A stretch of DNA of 46,009 nt from Bythopirellula sp. (GTDB lineage Bacteria > Planctomycetota > Planctomycetia > Pirellulales > Lacipirellulaceae). The stretch lies in assembly GCA_028285205.1 (NCBI GenBank), contig JANQQA010000164.1:1-46009 (forward strand), given 5' to 3'. Positions 8,371 to 17,439 of the stretch are shown piece by piece (position 1 is the first letter of the stretch; the number at the start of each line of letters is the position of its first letter). Below the pieces are notes generated by a model. The model was not told the DNA's origin, made no database searches, and saw nothing but the letters and a program-made list of their open reading frames with translations. The position numbers and the translations under genes were made by a program.

Positions 8371-8973
8371 ATGAGCAATCAGGTTCTGCGAAAGCCTGCG
8401 CCTAGTCCAGCGCAAATCGAATGTGGCACTTGCCAACAAAAGCTGCCGTTGCGCTTAACGGATGGCGATGAGCCAGCCGCGGTTTGGCTCTGTGCTAAGT
8501 GCAACGTCTCGTTTGTTGCGTGCTGTGTGAAAGAAGCGCTGCTGAAGACGGCACACCTGATCCGGCTCGATGAGCGATTTTTTGATGTCTCGGGCTGGCC
8601 AGCGATTAGTCTCAGTGAACGACAGCGCGCCATCAAGTTGGCCAGTCGTACCGTTAGTGCCGATATGCTTGACAAACGCCGTTCGGAGCGCGTCTCGCAG
8701 TCGCTCGTTGTGCCGGCTGTACGGATCGGCGAGGGATTCGTCCCCGTTGATGATCCGTTTCCACTGATGGTCGCTAATCTATCGCGCGAGGGCGTCGGGA
8801 TGGTTCATAGTGAGCGCATTGATACGGAGTACATCGCGGTCGAGTTTTCGCCGTCGAGTCAATCGCCTATCCAGGTGATCGTGCGGATTGTCCGACAGCG
8901 TGAACTAACCTCGCCCTATTTTGAGCTGGGTGGCGAGTTCATGGTCCGGCTAGGCAGTCTCGTCACGCGTTGA
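8371..8973 (+). CDS. Zinc-ribbon plus PilZ-domain protein, copy 2
   Basis: A 200-residue paralogue of the preceding gene with the same architecture: Cys pairs CGTC (18-21) and CAKC (41-44), then a PilZ domain with RRSER (103-107) and NLSREGVG (136-143). The two proteins share long near-identical motifs (RRSERV-x-QSLVVPAV, REGVG) but differ in the linker, so the duplication is not recent. Both c-di-GMP motifs are intact in both copies. An SMC-like ATPase gene follows in the same direction after ~190 bp; whether the three are co-transcribed cannot be told from sequence. Confidence 0.85.
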   Translation: MSNQVLRKPAPSPAQIECGTCQQKLPLRLTDGDEPAAVWLCAKCNVSFVACCVKEALLKTAHLIRLDERFFDVSGWPAISLSERQRAIKLASRTVSADMLDKRRSERVSQSLVVPAVRIGEGFVPVDDPFPLMVANLSREGVGMVHSERIDTEYIAVEFSPSSQSPIQVIVRIVRQRELTSPYFELGGEFMVRLGSLVTR

Positions 8974-9166
8974 GCGAGCTGCTAGCAACAAGATTCGTGT
9001 TGTGCGTGCCTCTCGAATTCGCTAGCTTATCGGCCGCTAGAACTGCGCGAGCTTCCCGCAAGGCTTGTGGCAGTATCCGAAATCCCATAATTCCCCAGGG
9101 CAGATGCTTCTGTCCCGAAAGTCCCGCGCCGCGACGTGCGCAATTGCTCAGAGCAAGGATGCATCG

Positions 9167-12100
9167 ATGAGTAACTCGTCTGCTGGTTCCAATCGACTTT
9201 ATGTGAACGAACTGTACCTCGCTGGAGACGGGGCTTGGCCAGACCTGAATGCCAATGGTCTGTCGCCGGGACTGAATTTGTTCTATGGCCCGTCTCGATC
9301 GGGGAAGAGTTCGGTGGCTCAACTTGTCGGGCACTTGATGTATGGCAAGCATGACAGCTCCTGGAGGCGGCAGTTCGGGCAAACCGTGAGCGCTAATGAA
9401 GGTTCAGTCAAATTTAGTGGGCGGCGCGGCGAGTTCGTGTTGCGCCGCCAATTCACGCCAGATCGGCAGCCTCGGCTGACGATCTCGTCAGCGCATGGCG
9501 ACACGGTCGACGGCCAGACCATTCAAGGCCTGCTCGGGGGCCTTTCGCCTAGCGTGGCCGCTGAGGTCTTCGCGGTCGATTTTTCCGAAGCGCCGCGCGC
9601 TGATGTGTTGCTTAGCGAGACCTTCTCACGCGAGATTTCCGATTCGCAGCGGATCGCACCGGACAAAGCGGCACGCGACAGTTACGCATTCTGTGATCAA
9701 GACGCACCTGGCCGCTCCGAACAGATCGATGGCAGGCGAATCGAAGAGCTTGTCAAACGGCGTGATGCAATTGCGACGGAAATCGAGCTGCAGATGGCTC
9801 GGCGAAGAAACGATAGTGACGTACTTGAGCAAGAAATCAAAGACGCAGAAGCTGCACTCGGGCCGAAACGAGCGCAGCTTGAAAAACGAAGAGTCCAGCT
9901 GCAAAGACTCGATGCTGAGATTGCCGAATTGGAAATTCGTGCACGCTACCATTCTCTGGATTACCACGCGAAGCATCACAACCAGCGACTAGACGTTGAA
10001 AGTCGGCAACGTGAGCTGGCCGAGTTAGACGATGAAATTGCCCGTTGCCGGCAGAATCTCTCGGAGACCCAGCGCCGAGAACAACTGCTTCGTGCAGAGC
10101 TGGCGCAATATGGCTCCGACGGTACCGCCGATCGCGTTACTTGTTTGGCGGACGGGCGGGCGACGCTTGGCGTCTTGGAGCAATTGCTTGATGACCTCGA
10201 CGCGGAAGTCGCACAACTCGCGCGCACCCATGAACCGGGTCGATGCATCGGCCATGATTCTCATGCGAAGCTAACGCCGGTAGCAGCATTGTTACGTCAA
10301 CAAGTTTACACACTGTGCGGTCAGCTTAGCGAGCAAGAAAGAGTCGTGCGCCGTGACCAGCTAACATCAGAGTCGCAGCAGCTCACACGAGTCCATGCCG
10401 AATTGGGAGAAAGGCTCGACCTGTTGCTGTCGCGTCGGGAGTCATTGATTCAGCAAACGCAGCTGGACGGTCAGCCGACGCGGCTGATTCCGCAGCCACC
10501 CGCATCAGCCCACTGCCAGTGCGTACATCACGGAGAGTTCGTACAAACGTCCGATGCAATGTTGCTGGGTCGCGCAGACCGTAGCCGCCACGAGACCGAG
10601 GCGAAAGAAACTCTGGCTTCGCGGCGGCGACAGCGCGAAGAGTTGATCGAAGACTTCAACCGTTTGCAACACGAGATTCACGATATTGAACATCGTTGGG
10701 AGAAGCTGCAACGCGAACGGGCCGGTTTGATTAGCCGCGCTGCGATCGAGAAGCAGCAGGAGGAGCTCGACCATATCGAGTCCGTAATACGTGAGTCGCT
10801 CAATTCCGCCGGACCACGCACGACTCTCCATGCGGTCAAAGCTTGGCGTGCTTCCGATGTCCTGGCACAATGTTCTGGTGGGCAAATTGTTCAAATCCGA
10901 CTCAATCGGCAGAGGTCTGAGCCGATGATTGTCGATAGCCAAGGACAAGTGCGTTCGCTAGCAAAGCTGACTCCTGCTGAACATGATCAACTTTACCTGG
11001 CTTTGACTCTCTCGCTGGTCAGCTCCTACGCGGCACGTGGCATTCACCTTCCGCTCGTCCTCGACGAGCCGTTTCTGCGTCAGGACGCTACGCAAGCGGC
11101 AACGATGTTAGGGGTCCTCGACGAGTTCGCCCGTGCCGGTCATCAACTATTGGTCTTTACCGAAGACCGTGACGTTTCGCGAAGAGCGGCAACCATCCAC
11201 GTTGCCAAGTTCGAGATCGACGCGCTGCGTCAGGTTGCCTCGCATCAGGTCGTGACACCAGAACCGATTGAAGCTCCCGCCACGATTCAGACGACCAATA
11301 CCCGAATTGTTCGTGAGTCGTACGACGGACATACGACCCCCGCTCTACGTTTGGCCACGGTAGGTGCCGACGCGCAGCAAGAGGATGTGTTCTTTCTGTC
11401 CGAAGGTGCCAGTTTCAGTGAGTTTCCCGTGCTGGGGGCGGAGACGACGGTACTGTTTCGTCGAATCAACATCCACTCGGTCGGCGATCTGCTCGCGGCG
11501 GAAGCTGCGACCATCGCAGCGCAACTTGGTCGCGAGGAAGTGACGGCCCACACGGTCGTGTTGTGGCAGATTCATATGGCCCTGATGTGCCATGTGCCGA
11601 ACTTGACATTGGATGATGCACAGATTCTCGCCGCAAACGACATCCACTCGCCGGCGGATTTGTTCGAAGTCGATATACAGGCGCTGCAATACCGCATCGA
11701 GAGTTTCCTAAGCAGTGAGCGAGCGAGGCGTTTTCAACGCGCAAGCAGCCGTTACTCGAGAACCCAGCTTGGTGAGTGGAGGGATGGCGCAAGACGCTAT
11801 CGTAGCCAGTGGAACGGTGCTCGGCATCGCTATTCGACCCGCTGGCGCGAACGGACTTCAAGTCTAGGCAGCGAACCCGCAGTGCGCTCCTCCGAGGAGC
11901 AATCCGGTTGGAAATCCAGTCGATCCCGCCGGTCAGACGCACGACCTGCTCGAGTGCCGTCAGCCAGCGACGGCGCGAAGCGCAGTTCACGACGAAAGTT
12001 CTATCTGAGTCGCACTCAGGACGTCGAAGATGCCCCCTCGATTGGCCCGAAAACCGCCGAACGGTTGGCCAAAGTTGGGATTCGCACGGTCGCCGATTTG

Positions 12101-12430
12101 CTCAACGCCGATCCAGAGTCAATCGCGGCGGAGCTTGACGTCAGTCACATCAGTGCGTCCACGCTGGCCGACTGGCAGCACCAGGCAAGGCTGGTGTGCC
12201 AGATTCCCGGAATGCGGGGCTACGCTGCTCAGTTGCTGGTGGCCTGCGGAATGACCAAGCCCGAGCAAATCGCATCAATCTCGTCGGACAAACTAATCGC
12301 GCAGGTGCTGTCAGTCTGTGAAACAAAAGAAGGCCAGCGAATCCTGCGTTCCGGTGAACCACCCAAAGTCGAGAAAATCGCCGAATGGGTCGAACTTGCT
12401 TCTCAGTCGCGACCATTGGAAGCGGCTTAG
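9167..12430 (+). CDS. SMC/YhaN-like coiled-coil ATPase with two C-terminal DUF4332-type domains
   Basis: A 1087-residue protein from ATG 9167, which has AAGGA seven bases upstream; the frame is open upstream to 9065 but that extension looks non-coding. Residues ~1-170 form an AAA/ABC-type N-lobe with Walker A GPSRSGKSS (~41-49). Residues ~200-560 are rich in Glu/Arg/Leu heptads and should form a long antiparallel coiled coil. A CQC/HH cluster (HCQCVHHGEF) sits near its middle. The C-lobe follows with a signature-like LTPAEHDQLYLALTLSL and Walker B LPLVLDEPFL (~628-637). After that come two DUF4332-like helix-hairpin-helix regions (~745-855 and ~948-1085, the latter with APSIGPKTAERLAKVGI) joined by a basic Arg/Ser-rich linker. 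The fold suggests DNA binding or DNA-end handling (SbcC/YhaN relatives); the actual role is unknown. No nuclease gene is adjacent. Confidence 0.85.
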   Translation: MSNSSAGSNRLYVNELYLAGDGAWPDLNANGLSPGLNLFYGPSRSGKSSVAQLVGHLMYGKHDSSWRRQFGQTVSANEGSVKFSGRRGEFVLRRQFTPDRQPRLTISSAHGDTVDGQTIQGLLGGLSPSVAAEVFAVDFSEAPRADVLLSETFSREISDSQRIAPDKAARDSYAFCDQDAPGRSEQIDGRRIEELVKRRDAIATEIELQMARRRNDSDVLEQEIKDAEAALGPKRAQLEKRRVQLQRLDAEIAELEIRARYHSLDYHAKHHNQRLDVESRQRELAELDDEIARCRQNLSETQRREQLLRAELAQYGSDGTADRVTCLADGRATLGVLEQLLDDLDAEVAQLARTHEPGRCIGHDSHAKLTPVAALLRQQVYTLCGQLSEQERVVRRDQLTSESQQLTRVHAELGERLDLLLSRRESLIQQTQLDGQPTRLIPQPPASAHCQCVHHGEFVQTSDAMLLGRADRSRHETEAKETLASRRRQREELIEDFNRLQHEIHDIEHRWEKLQRERAGLISRAAIEKQQEELDHIESVIRESLNSAGPRTTLHAVKAWRASDVLAQCSGGQIVQIRLNRQRSEPMIVDSQGQVRSLAKLTPAEHDQLYLALTLSLVSSYAARGIHLPLVLDEPFLRQDATQAATMLGVLDEFARAGHQLLVFTEDRDVSRRAATIHVAKFEIDALRQVASHQVVTPEPIEAPATIQTTNTRIVRESYDGHTTPALRLATVGADAQQEDVFFLSEGASFSEFPVLGAETTVLFRRINIHSVGDLLAAEAATIAAQLGREEVTAHTVVLWQIHMALMCHVPNLTLDDAQILAANDIHSPADLFEVDIQALQYRIESFLSSERARRFQRASSRYSRTQLGEWRDGARRYRSQWNGARHRYSTRWRERTSSLGSEPAVRSSEEQSGWKSSRSRRSDARPARVPSASDGAKRSSRRKFYLSRTQDVEDAPSIGPKTAERLAKVGIRTVADLLNADPESIAAELDVSHISASTLADWQHQARLVCQIPGMRGYAAQLLVACGMTKPEQIASISSDKLIAQVLSVCETKEGQRILRSGEPPKVEKIAEWVELASQSRPLEAA

Positions 12431-12432
12431 CG

Positions 12433-12471
12433 GTTCGCCTGCCTTGCAGCTGAAATGTTCCTCAGGCGAAC
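12433..12471. terminator. Stem-loop between convergent genes (possible bidirectional terminator)
   Basis: GTTCGCCTG (12433-12441) is a perfect inverted repeat of CAGGCGAAC (12463-12471), with a 21-nt loop. It starts 2 bp after the stop of the ATPase gene and lies before the stop of the convergent metalloprotease gene. There is no U-tract on either strand, so the terminator call is tentative. Confidence 0.45.
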
Positions 12472-12511
12472 ATCGCATAGTTGCTAGTCACAACAACTTG
12501 TGAATTCCGCG

Positions 12512-13693
12512 TCATCGGCGCCTGTGTAAACCTAGGCAGACAAAGAAGCCGACTAGCGAGAGCGTCGTGGGTTCCGGAACCTCGGCGACCAACGGCGTGA
12601 TGGTGCCGGTGTACTGCTGTTGCCAGATCAGATAATCGGCTCCGTCCGTGTCGCCGTCGTCGTCGGCGTCTCCATTTGTGTAGGGGCCGTACCAAGCTTC
12701 TAGTGTGGCAAGATCGCTGGCGTCGACATCACCATCGGTATCGAAATCCGCCTCGGCGTAGGCAATTGGCACCTGAATCTCCCAGCCGATATCCTCCAGC
12801 GACGCCGCGTCTATTGCGGTCAGCAACTGTCTTGTGCCGCGGAGTGACGTCGCTTGCAAGTTCGCTTCTTGCGGGGTTGTTGTTCCCAGCACTACGCTAT
12901 TGACGCTTGAGGCCCAATGGCCCCCAACAACTGGCACGATTCCACCATTCTCGGCGACTGACTTTGGGCCGGTGAAGTACCCCCCACTGACCCAGCTATT
13001 CCACTCCGTGCTTACGCCAAATCCGAATGCATGAGCCAATTCGTGAATCACGGTAGTTAGGAAGTCGCTCTCATTAAATCCTGGAAGAGTCGTGTGATCG
13101 TAATGCCAACCTGCAGTCGTATCGAAGGTAACGGCCCCTCCCCAATTCGCGAATCCCGAAGTCTCACCGCGCTCGATGGACGCGGCAAAATCATCTGAAA
13201 TCTGCTCGATCTGACTGATTTCCGATTGAGTAAATCCGCCGCTCGGTGTTGAACTCCATCCCCAACCGCCAGGACCGCCAAAGCCAATCGTCGACCCTGG
13301 GATGTTTCTTGCCCCCACGTATACGCGATATTCGTCTTCCGGAATCACCTGGTCGTAAAGTGTCACCGTGGAATTGTCATAGGGGTTGCTAAAATTCAGG
13401 TTCCAACTCCAAGAGACCGATCCGTCGAACGTTTGGCTGTAGAAGGTCGGCGGCGTCTCGATCGCTGTAAAAGAGTCGGCGAGTATGTCAGAGAAAAAAT
13501 CGGCGGCAAACTCCATCGTTGCTCTAGCCTCTGCTCCGGCCGTGGCTCCTTGGGGATTGCCCGATCCAAAGAAGTTGCCAGTGTCGTACGTGTAATCAAT
13601 CACAACGTTGATCGCGCTAACATGCGGCGCGATCACCAGACTTGAAAGAAGTGCGACTCCCGAAATGAGCCTTCGCTCACGAAGCTGTAACAT
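12512..13693 (-). CDS. Secreted zinc metalloprotease-like protein with dockerin-like repeat and PEP-CTERM anchor
   Basis: A 393-residue exported protein. ATG 13693 is chosen over an upstream in-frame codon at 13729 because a strong AGGAGG lies ~9-12 bases before it and the product then starts with a normal signal peptide (MLQLRERRLISG, hydrophobic core, APHVSA). The middle contains HELAHAFGFG, a zincin HExxHxxG motif. The usual third ligand at +10 is not His, as in some PEP-CTERM NF038122-type metalloproteases. Next comes a dockerin-like pair (DFDTDGDVDASDL, DADDDGDTDGADY). The C-terminus is VPEPTTLSLVGFFVCLGLHRRR, a PEP-CTERM exosortase signal: PEP, transmembrane helix, Arg cluster. It is predicted to be processed at the cell envelope. 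Substrate unknown; no exosortase is in the window. Confidence 0.87.
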   Translation of the reverse strand: MLQLRERRLISGVALLSSLVIAPHVSAINVVIDYTYDTGNFFGSGNPQGATAGAEARATMEFAADFFSDILADSFTAIETPPTFYSQTFDGSVSWSWNLNFSNPYDNSTVTLYDQVIPEDEYRVYVGARNIPGSTIGFGGPGGWGWSSTPSGGFTQSEISQIEQISDDFAASIERGETSGFANWGGAVTFDTTAGWHYDHTTLPGFNESDFLTTVIHELAHAFGFGVSTEWNSWVSGGYFTGPKSVAENGGIVPVVGGHWASSVNSVVLGTTTPQEANLQATSLRGTRQLLTAIDAASLEDIGWEIQVPIAYAEADFDTDGDVDASDLATLEAWYGPYTNGDADDDGDTDGADYLIWQQQYTGTITPLVAEVPEPTTLSLVGFFVCLGLHRRR

Positions 13694-13986
13694 GATCCTC
13701 TGCCTCCTCCTGATCTGCACGGATTCCACCGAACGCAGTCGCCCACGAACATCTCGTCGGTGGCACCGCTATGAACAATTCGCGTGTGCCAATCCGACCT
13801 GATTGCGGCGGGGCCTCTGCCATACTGTCCGACCATCTAGCCATATTTTATCGAAGATGCTGGTCAGTTCCCACCGGATTTCGAATTCGCTGGGTTTATG
13901 CAGATCGAAACCCCCAGATTCGCCGGAAATCACTCTGTTAGGACTAAAGTGATTGCACTGGCTCGGCTGGTCTTGCCGCATATGCA

Positions 13987-14541
13987 TCAATGGCCACCGA
14001 CCAGACAGCTCGTCCGCTCCAGATCCAACAGCCGCCGCTTCATCGATACGCCTTGAGGTGCCGAGAATCCTCCTAGGCCGCCGCACGCTGGAACAACGCG
14101 ATGGCAGGGAACGATTAGAGGCACGCGGTTACGGGCCATGACGCTGCCGACGGCGCGGGCGGCGCCGGGTCGGCCGGCCAGTTTGGCAAGTTGGCCGTAG
14201 GTGCGTGTCTCACCCCAAGGGATACGACGGCAGGCGGTGGTGACTTTGCGGCCAAAGGGCGTCAAGTGGCTGACGTCGATGCGGAGGTCGCCGAAGTCCG
14301 TGGCTTCGCCTTCCGCAAATCGACTAATCTGATCGACGAGCTGATCGTCGTCGCGGTCCACGCGTGTCGCGTCCGCAAATGAGTACAGGGGTACATCGCT
14401 TGCACCCGCCGACAAGGTTCGCGTTAGCGCACGAAATGCAGAACGCGGACTCTGGTGTCCAAAACAAAGACCATGCAAGCGATTGCTTTCGCGCGCGAGG
14501 GCGGTATGCCCCAGCGCTGTCTCGATGACGAGTAAATCCAT
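13987..14541 (-). CDS. ogt: Methylated-DNA--protein-cysteine methyltransferase (Ogt/MGMT type)
   Basis: A suicide DNA-repair protein that transfers the alkyl group from O6-alkylguanine (and O4-alkylthymine) to its own cysteine. The 184-residue product shows the full active-site region: TPFGRKVTTACRRIPWGETRTYGQLAKLAGRPGAARAVGSVMARN, then IVPCHRVV with nucleophile Cys146 inside the PCHRV motif. The N-terminal ~85 residues are the usual variable RNase-H-like domain, and the length is in range. There is no fused Ada or HTH domain. It stands alone between a PEP-CTERM gene and a hypothetical gene. A short TTGAC-N4-GTCAA palindrome at 14613-14626, ~72 bp upstream of the start, is a possible operator but could be chance. 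Confidence 0.95.
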   Translation of the reverse strand: MDLLVIETALGHTALARESNRLHGLCFGHQSPRSAFRALTRTLSAGASDVPLYSFADATRVDRDDDQLVDQISRFAEGEATDFGDLRIDVSHLTPFGRKVTTACRRIPWGETRTYGQLAKLAGRPGAARAVGSVMARNRVPLIVPCHRVVPACGGLGGFSAPQGVSMKRRLLDLERTSCLVGGH

Positions 14542-14789
14542 GCTTTACCTCCCTGATACCAATTATGCGATGCGGACTAGCTCGAGTGACTACTGTCCAT
14601 TAGTATACGTATTTGACGCAGGTCAACAAGCGCCTAAATCGCGGCGGCAACGAAACTTCGCTGCAGGCTCTTTGACACTGATTTCAGTCACGCCGTATAC
14701 TGAAGTTGGAGCGGCGATTCTCGCGTCGCGGCCGAACTCGGAGGTCATGAGGGCCCCGAACTACGACACCTTGAGGCACGACTTCGACG

Positions 14790-15533
14790 ATGAATCCTTA
14801 CAGCTCGATTGCGGATGATTACTACGTCAACATGAACCTCGCCACGGAGATGGAACTTCCGAGCAACCGCGAGACCGTCCTGCACTACTTCGAACAAATT
14901 CAAAAGAAGTATCCCGAGATGCGGAACTTCTACTCGCGCGATAAGCGTGATTTTGTCCTGGAAGAAGACAAAGACAGTGGCAGCTATCGCTGGTGTACGG
15001 TGGAGGCCAAACGCGTCTGTTCTGGACAGGTAAATCCCGAATCGCTCGACGCGATCATCGAACAGCATCGCCATGCACTCGATGTGGCTCCGTATTCTCT
15101 CTCGATCAGCCCGCTGGATTGCGAGGCACTCGACCTGCTGATCGGCTTTGATTTCACGTATCGGGGAAATCACAACCAGCTAATTGCCGAAGCGTTGGGC
15201 ATTTGCCCCGCGATGGAGGCGATTAGCAATGTGCCTGGGGCGAGCATCATCAGCAACGAACCGAACATCACTTTCGCACTCGATGATGAATGCCGCTTGC
15301 AGTGTCGCCTGAGCGTCGAGTCGCGTACCAACGCCTATCAGATTCGCACCGGTGAGTACCAAGAAGACCAGATCAGCGTGTACGTAACGGCACGACAATA
15401 CGGCAGCCTGCCTCCCGATCAGACGTACCTGGAAACGCTCGATAAACTCTACGAGGTATCGCGCGAGATGGTCGACAACTACGTCGTCGATTCGATTCTC
15501 CAGCCGCTGGCGAGGACGATTGCGCTAGGCTGA
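14790..15533 (+). CDS. Conserved-looking hypothetical protein, function unknown
   Basis: A 247-residue soluble protein with no signal peptide or membrane segment, starting MNPYSSIADDYYVNMNL. I do not recognise a domain. The sequence is rich in acidic and aromatic residues and alternates predicted helices and strands (MELPSNRETVLHYFEQIQKKYPEM, EDKDSGSYRWCTVEAKRV). Codon use and the absence of a competing reading frame support a real gene. It lies divergent from ogt and convergent with the thioredoxin lipoprotein gene, and neither neighbour suggests a role. A cytosolic planctomycete-specific family is plausible. Confidence 0.7.
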   Translation: MNPYSSIADDYYVNMNLATEMELPSNRETVLHYFEQIQKKYPEMRNFYSRDKRDFVLEEDKDSGSYRWCTVEAKRVCSGQVNPESLDAIIEQHRHALDVAPYSLSISPLDCEALDLLIGFDFTYRGNHNQLIAEALGICPAMEAISNVPGASIISNEPNITFALDDECRLQCRLSVESRTNAYQIRTGEYQEDQISVYVTARQYGSLPPDQTYLETLDKLYEVSREMVDNYVVDSILQPLARTIALG

Positions 15534-15563
15534 CAGGTATCTCAGTGCCAGCCGGGCGGTGGC

Positions 15564-16895
15564 TCAGCCTCCCGATCGGTCGGCTGCCGCTTCCGTCTCG
15601 CGTGTTTCTGCATCTTCAACTGTTTCTGCAGCTAATTCTTCACCGGCGAGTAGCTGACTGATCTCGCTCTTGAGTTTCTCTTCCAGCCCTGGAGCGTAGC
15701 CGACATGTACTACCTGGATGCGCTTGTCCTTACCGATGATTGCGGTTGTTGGGATACCTTGGACGGCGTACAAGTCGCCGACATCGCCGTCGGAGTCGAG
15801 CAGGACTTCTAGATCCAAGTCTTCTTCCTCGAGGAATGCCCGTACTTCGTCTGCGGACTCTCGTTGGTTGACAGCGAACACTGCCACGTCCTCGCCCTCG
15901 AATTCCGCCGCAACCTTCGCCACGCCGGGCAACGCCGCAGTACACGGTCCGCACCACGTGGCCCAGAAGTCGAGCACGACGACTTTCTCGCCGAGGATGG
16001 CCTCGAGGGCGACTTCCTCACCATCGAGATGCATAATCGCAAACGTTGGCGCTTGCATGCCAAGAAGCGGATGGGGAGGTGGTTCCTGGCGACGGCCCAG
16101 ACCCTCGATCAGATTGTCAACTTTCGTCGCGTCCGCTGGTGGGACGAAAGCGAAAGCGTCCTCCGAAAACTCCTCTGCCGGCTTCCAGTTGTTCAATGCG
16201 ATGTCGACCGATATGCTCATTGCTTCTTGTGGACTATCGCCGTCGGGCAGCATCGCAAAACGACGGACGAGCACATGCTCGCCGATTTCGACCCACAAGT
16301 CCCACTGCATCTGCTCGCCCTGTACATAGCGGTAATGGTGGCACTCGGTCCCATCGATCGACTCCGTGCCTAAGAATTCCGAATCGGTGACACCATTCAA
16401 CAACCATTCGGCAAAGCCGCCCTCAAGAAAGAACTGGGGGAATGCGGCAGCACCCATCAATCCCATCGTTTGGTAGACCCCCATGCCATCCGGTCCTTGG
16501 GCATCGTCGGCTGACGTTTCCTCGACCGTATACCGCTGCAACGCTGGCAAGTAGTTCACAACCTGTTCACCGTCCGAGATCGAGGTGCCGCCTATCATCC
16601 CCGACTGGTGCACAATCGCCCACCGGTTCGGTTTTTCGATCTTGATTGTGTGGGCGGAAACCACTTTATTGTCCATTCCCTGCGCCTGGACGCGGGCTGT
16701 CAGTTCCACATCGCAAGAGAATGATTTGATTGCCTGTAGCGACGTGTCGAAGGCCTCAAGCACCTTAATCGGGTCCTTCGCGTCCTCGTCAGCTAGCGCT
16801 GAAGTGGAGGCAGCTTGCGGCGTAGTCTGGGCTGAGTTGCAACCAGAGAGACACAACGACGTGCCAATCACCAGTAAGAGCGCATAGTTCGACAT
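15564..16895 (-). CDS. Lipoprotein with DUF2092/LolA-like domain fused to a TlpA-type thioredoxin domain
   Basis: A 443-residue envelope protein from ATG 16895, preceded by GAGG; the open frame upstream to 17054 is not convincing. It starts with a lipoprotein signal (MSNYALLLVIGTSLCLSGC, lipobox LSGC, Cys19). Residues ~40-270 resemble DUF2092, a LolA/LppX-like lipid-binding fold (IKSFSCDVELTARV, EKPNRWAIVHQSG). Residues ~278-420 form a TlpA/ResA-like thioredoxin domain with WCGPC (Cys315/Cys318) and the cis-Pro loop QGIPTTAIIG. The C-terminal tail is acidic and Ala/Glu-rich. The likely role is periplasmic thiol-disulfide exchange on a membrane-tethered scaffold; partner unknown. A response regulator gene lies 166 bp upstream on the same strand. 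Confidence 0.88.
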   Translation of the reverse strand: MSNYALLLVIGTSLCLSGCNSAQTTPQAASTSALADEDAKDPIKVLEAFDTSLQAIKSFSCDVELTARVQAQGMDNKVVSAHTIKIEKPNRWAIVHQSGMIGGTSISDGEQVVNYLPALQRYTVEETSADDAQGPDGMGVYQTMGLMGAAAFPQFFLEGGFAEWLLNGVTDSEFLGTESIDGTECHHYRYVQGEQMQWDLWVEIGEHVLVRRFAMLPDGDSPQEAMSISVDIALNNWKPAEEFSEDAFAFVPPADATKVDNLIEGLGRRQEPPPHPLLGMQAPTFAIMHLDGEEVALEAILGEKVVVLDFWATWCGPCTAALPGVAKVAAEFEGEDVAVFAVNQRESADEVRAFLEEEDLDLEVLLDSDGDVGDLYAVQGIPTTAIIGKDKRIQVVHVGYAPGLEEKLKSEISQLLAGEELAAETVEDAETRETEAAADRSGG

Positions 16896-17061
16896 GGCAC
16901 AGGCCTCGATGGTTGCAGACGCGGATTGATGGGTGCAAACGGTACTTCGCCGGTAGGCAGCAAACATTGTATCAATACTGCACCAGAATACCGTAATTCG
17001 TCGTACAGACGCACGGTAAATTTCGGCGCCTTGGCAAATCCGACCCCGTGGCAATCGCGCC

Positions 17062-17439
17062 CTAACCCAACAGGCGATTTACGCTCTGAATCAGGCGATC
17101 CATTGGGAATGGTTTACGAACGTAGTCGTCGACGCCGAGCATTTCCGCGTAGGCTTTGTGACGGGCACCCTCGTTAGCGGTGATCATGATGATCCGCTGC
17201 TTCTTTTCACCCATTCTTTTCAGGCGTTCGAGCACCAAGAAACCGCTCCGCTTGGGCATCATCATGTCGAGGATCACCAGGTCTGGTGCCTCGCGCTCGA
17301 TCAGCGCCAGGCCTTGATTGCCGTCGCGAGCAATCAGCACTTCGTAGTCGTGGGCTTCCAGAGCGAGGCGGAGCGATTCGATGATTTCCGCATCGTCGTC
17401 AACAAGCAGAATACGCTTGTTGTCTGTGGTTTCGGCCAT
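17062..17439 (-). CDS. Single-domain response regulator (CheY-like receiver)
   Basis: A 125-residue receiver domain with no output domain, from ATG 17439; the upstream in-frame extension to 17586 looks non-coding. All phosphorylation-site residues are visible: acidic pocket LLVDDDAE (Asp14/Asp15), phospho-acceptor Asp58 in VILDMMMP, the Thr in IIMITANEG and Lys in YVRKPF. It may act as a phosphorelay intermediate or through protein-protein contact. No kinase is adjacent. The thioredoxin lipoprotein gene follows downstream on the same strand after 166 bp, so co-transcription is possible but a shared function is not evident. Confidence 0.92.
   Translation of the reverse strand: MAETTDNKRILLVDDDAEIIESLRLALEAHDYEVLIARDGNQGLALIEREAPDLVILDMMMPKRSGFLVLERLKRMGEKKQRIIMITANEGARHKAYAEMLGVDDYVRKPFPMDRLIQSVNRLLG

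Noticed and set aside
14613..14626. TTGAC-N4-GTCAA palindrome near ogt as a damage-response box
   Set aside because: Five-bp arms are short enough to occur by chance, and it does not fit a LexA box I know.
15718..16329. Plus-strand frame opposite the thioredoxin lipoprotein
   Set aside because: Ser/Thr/Arg-rich shadow; the opposite strand has lipobox and CGPC motifs.
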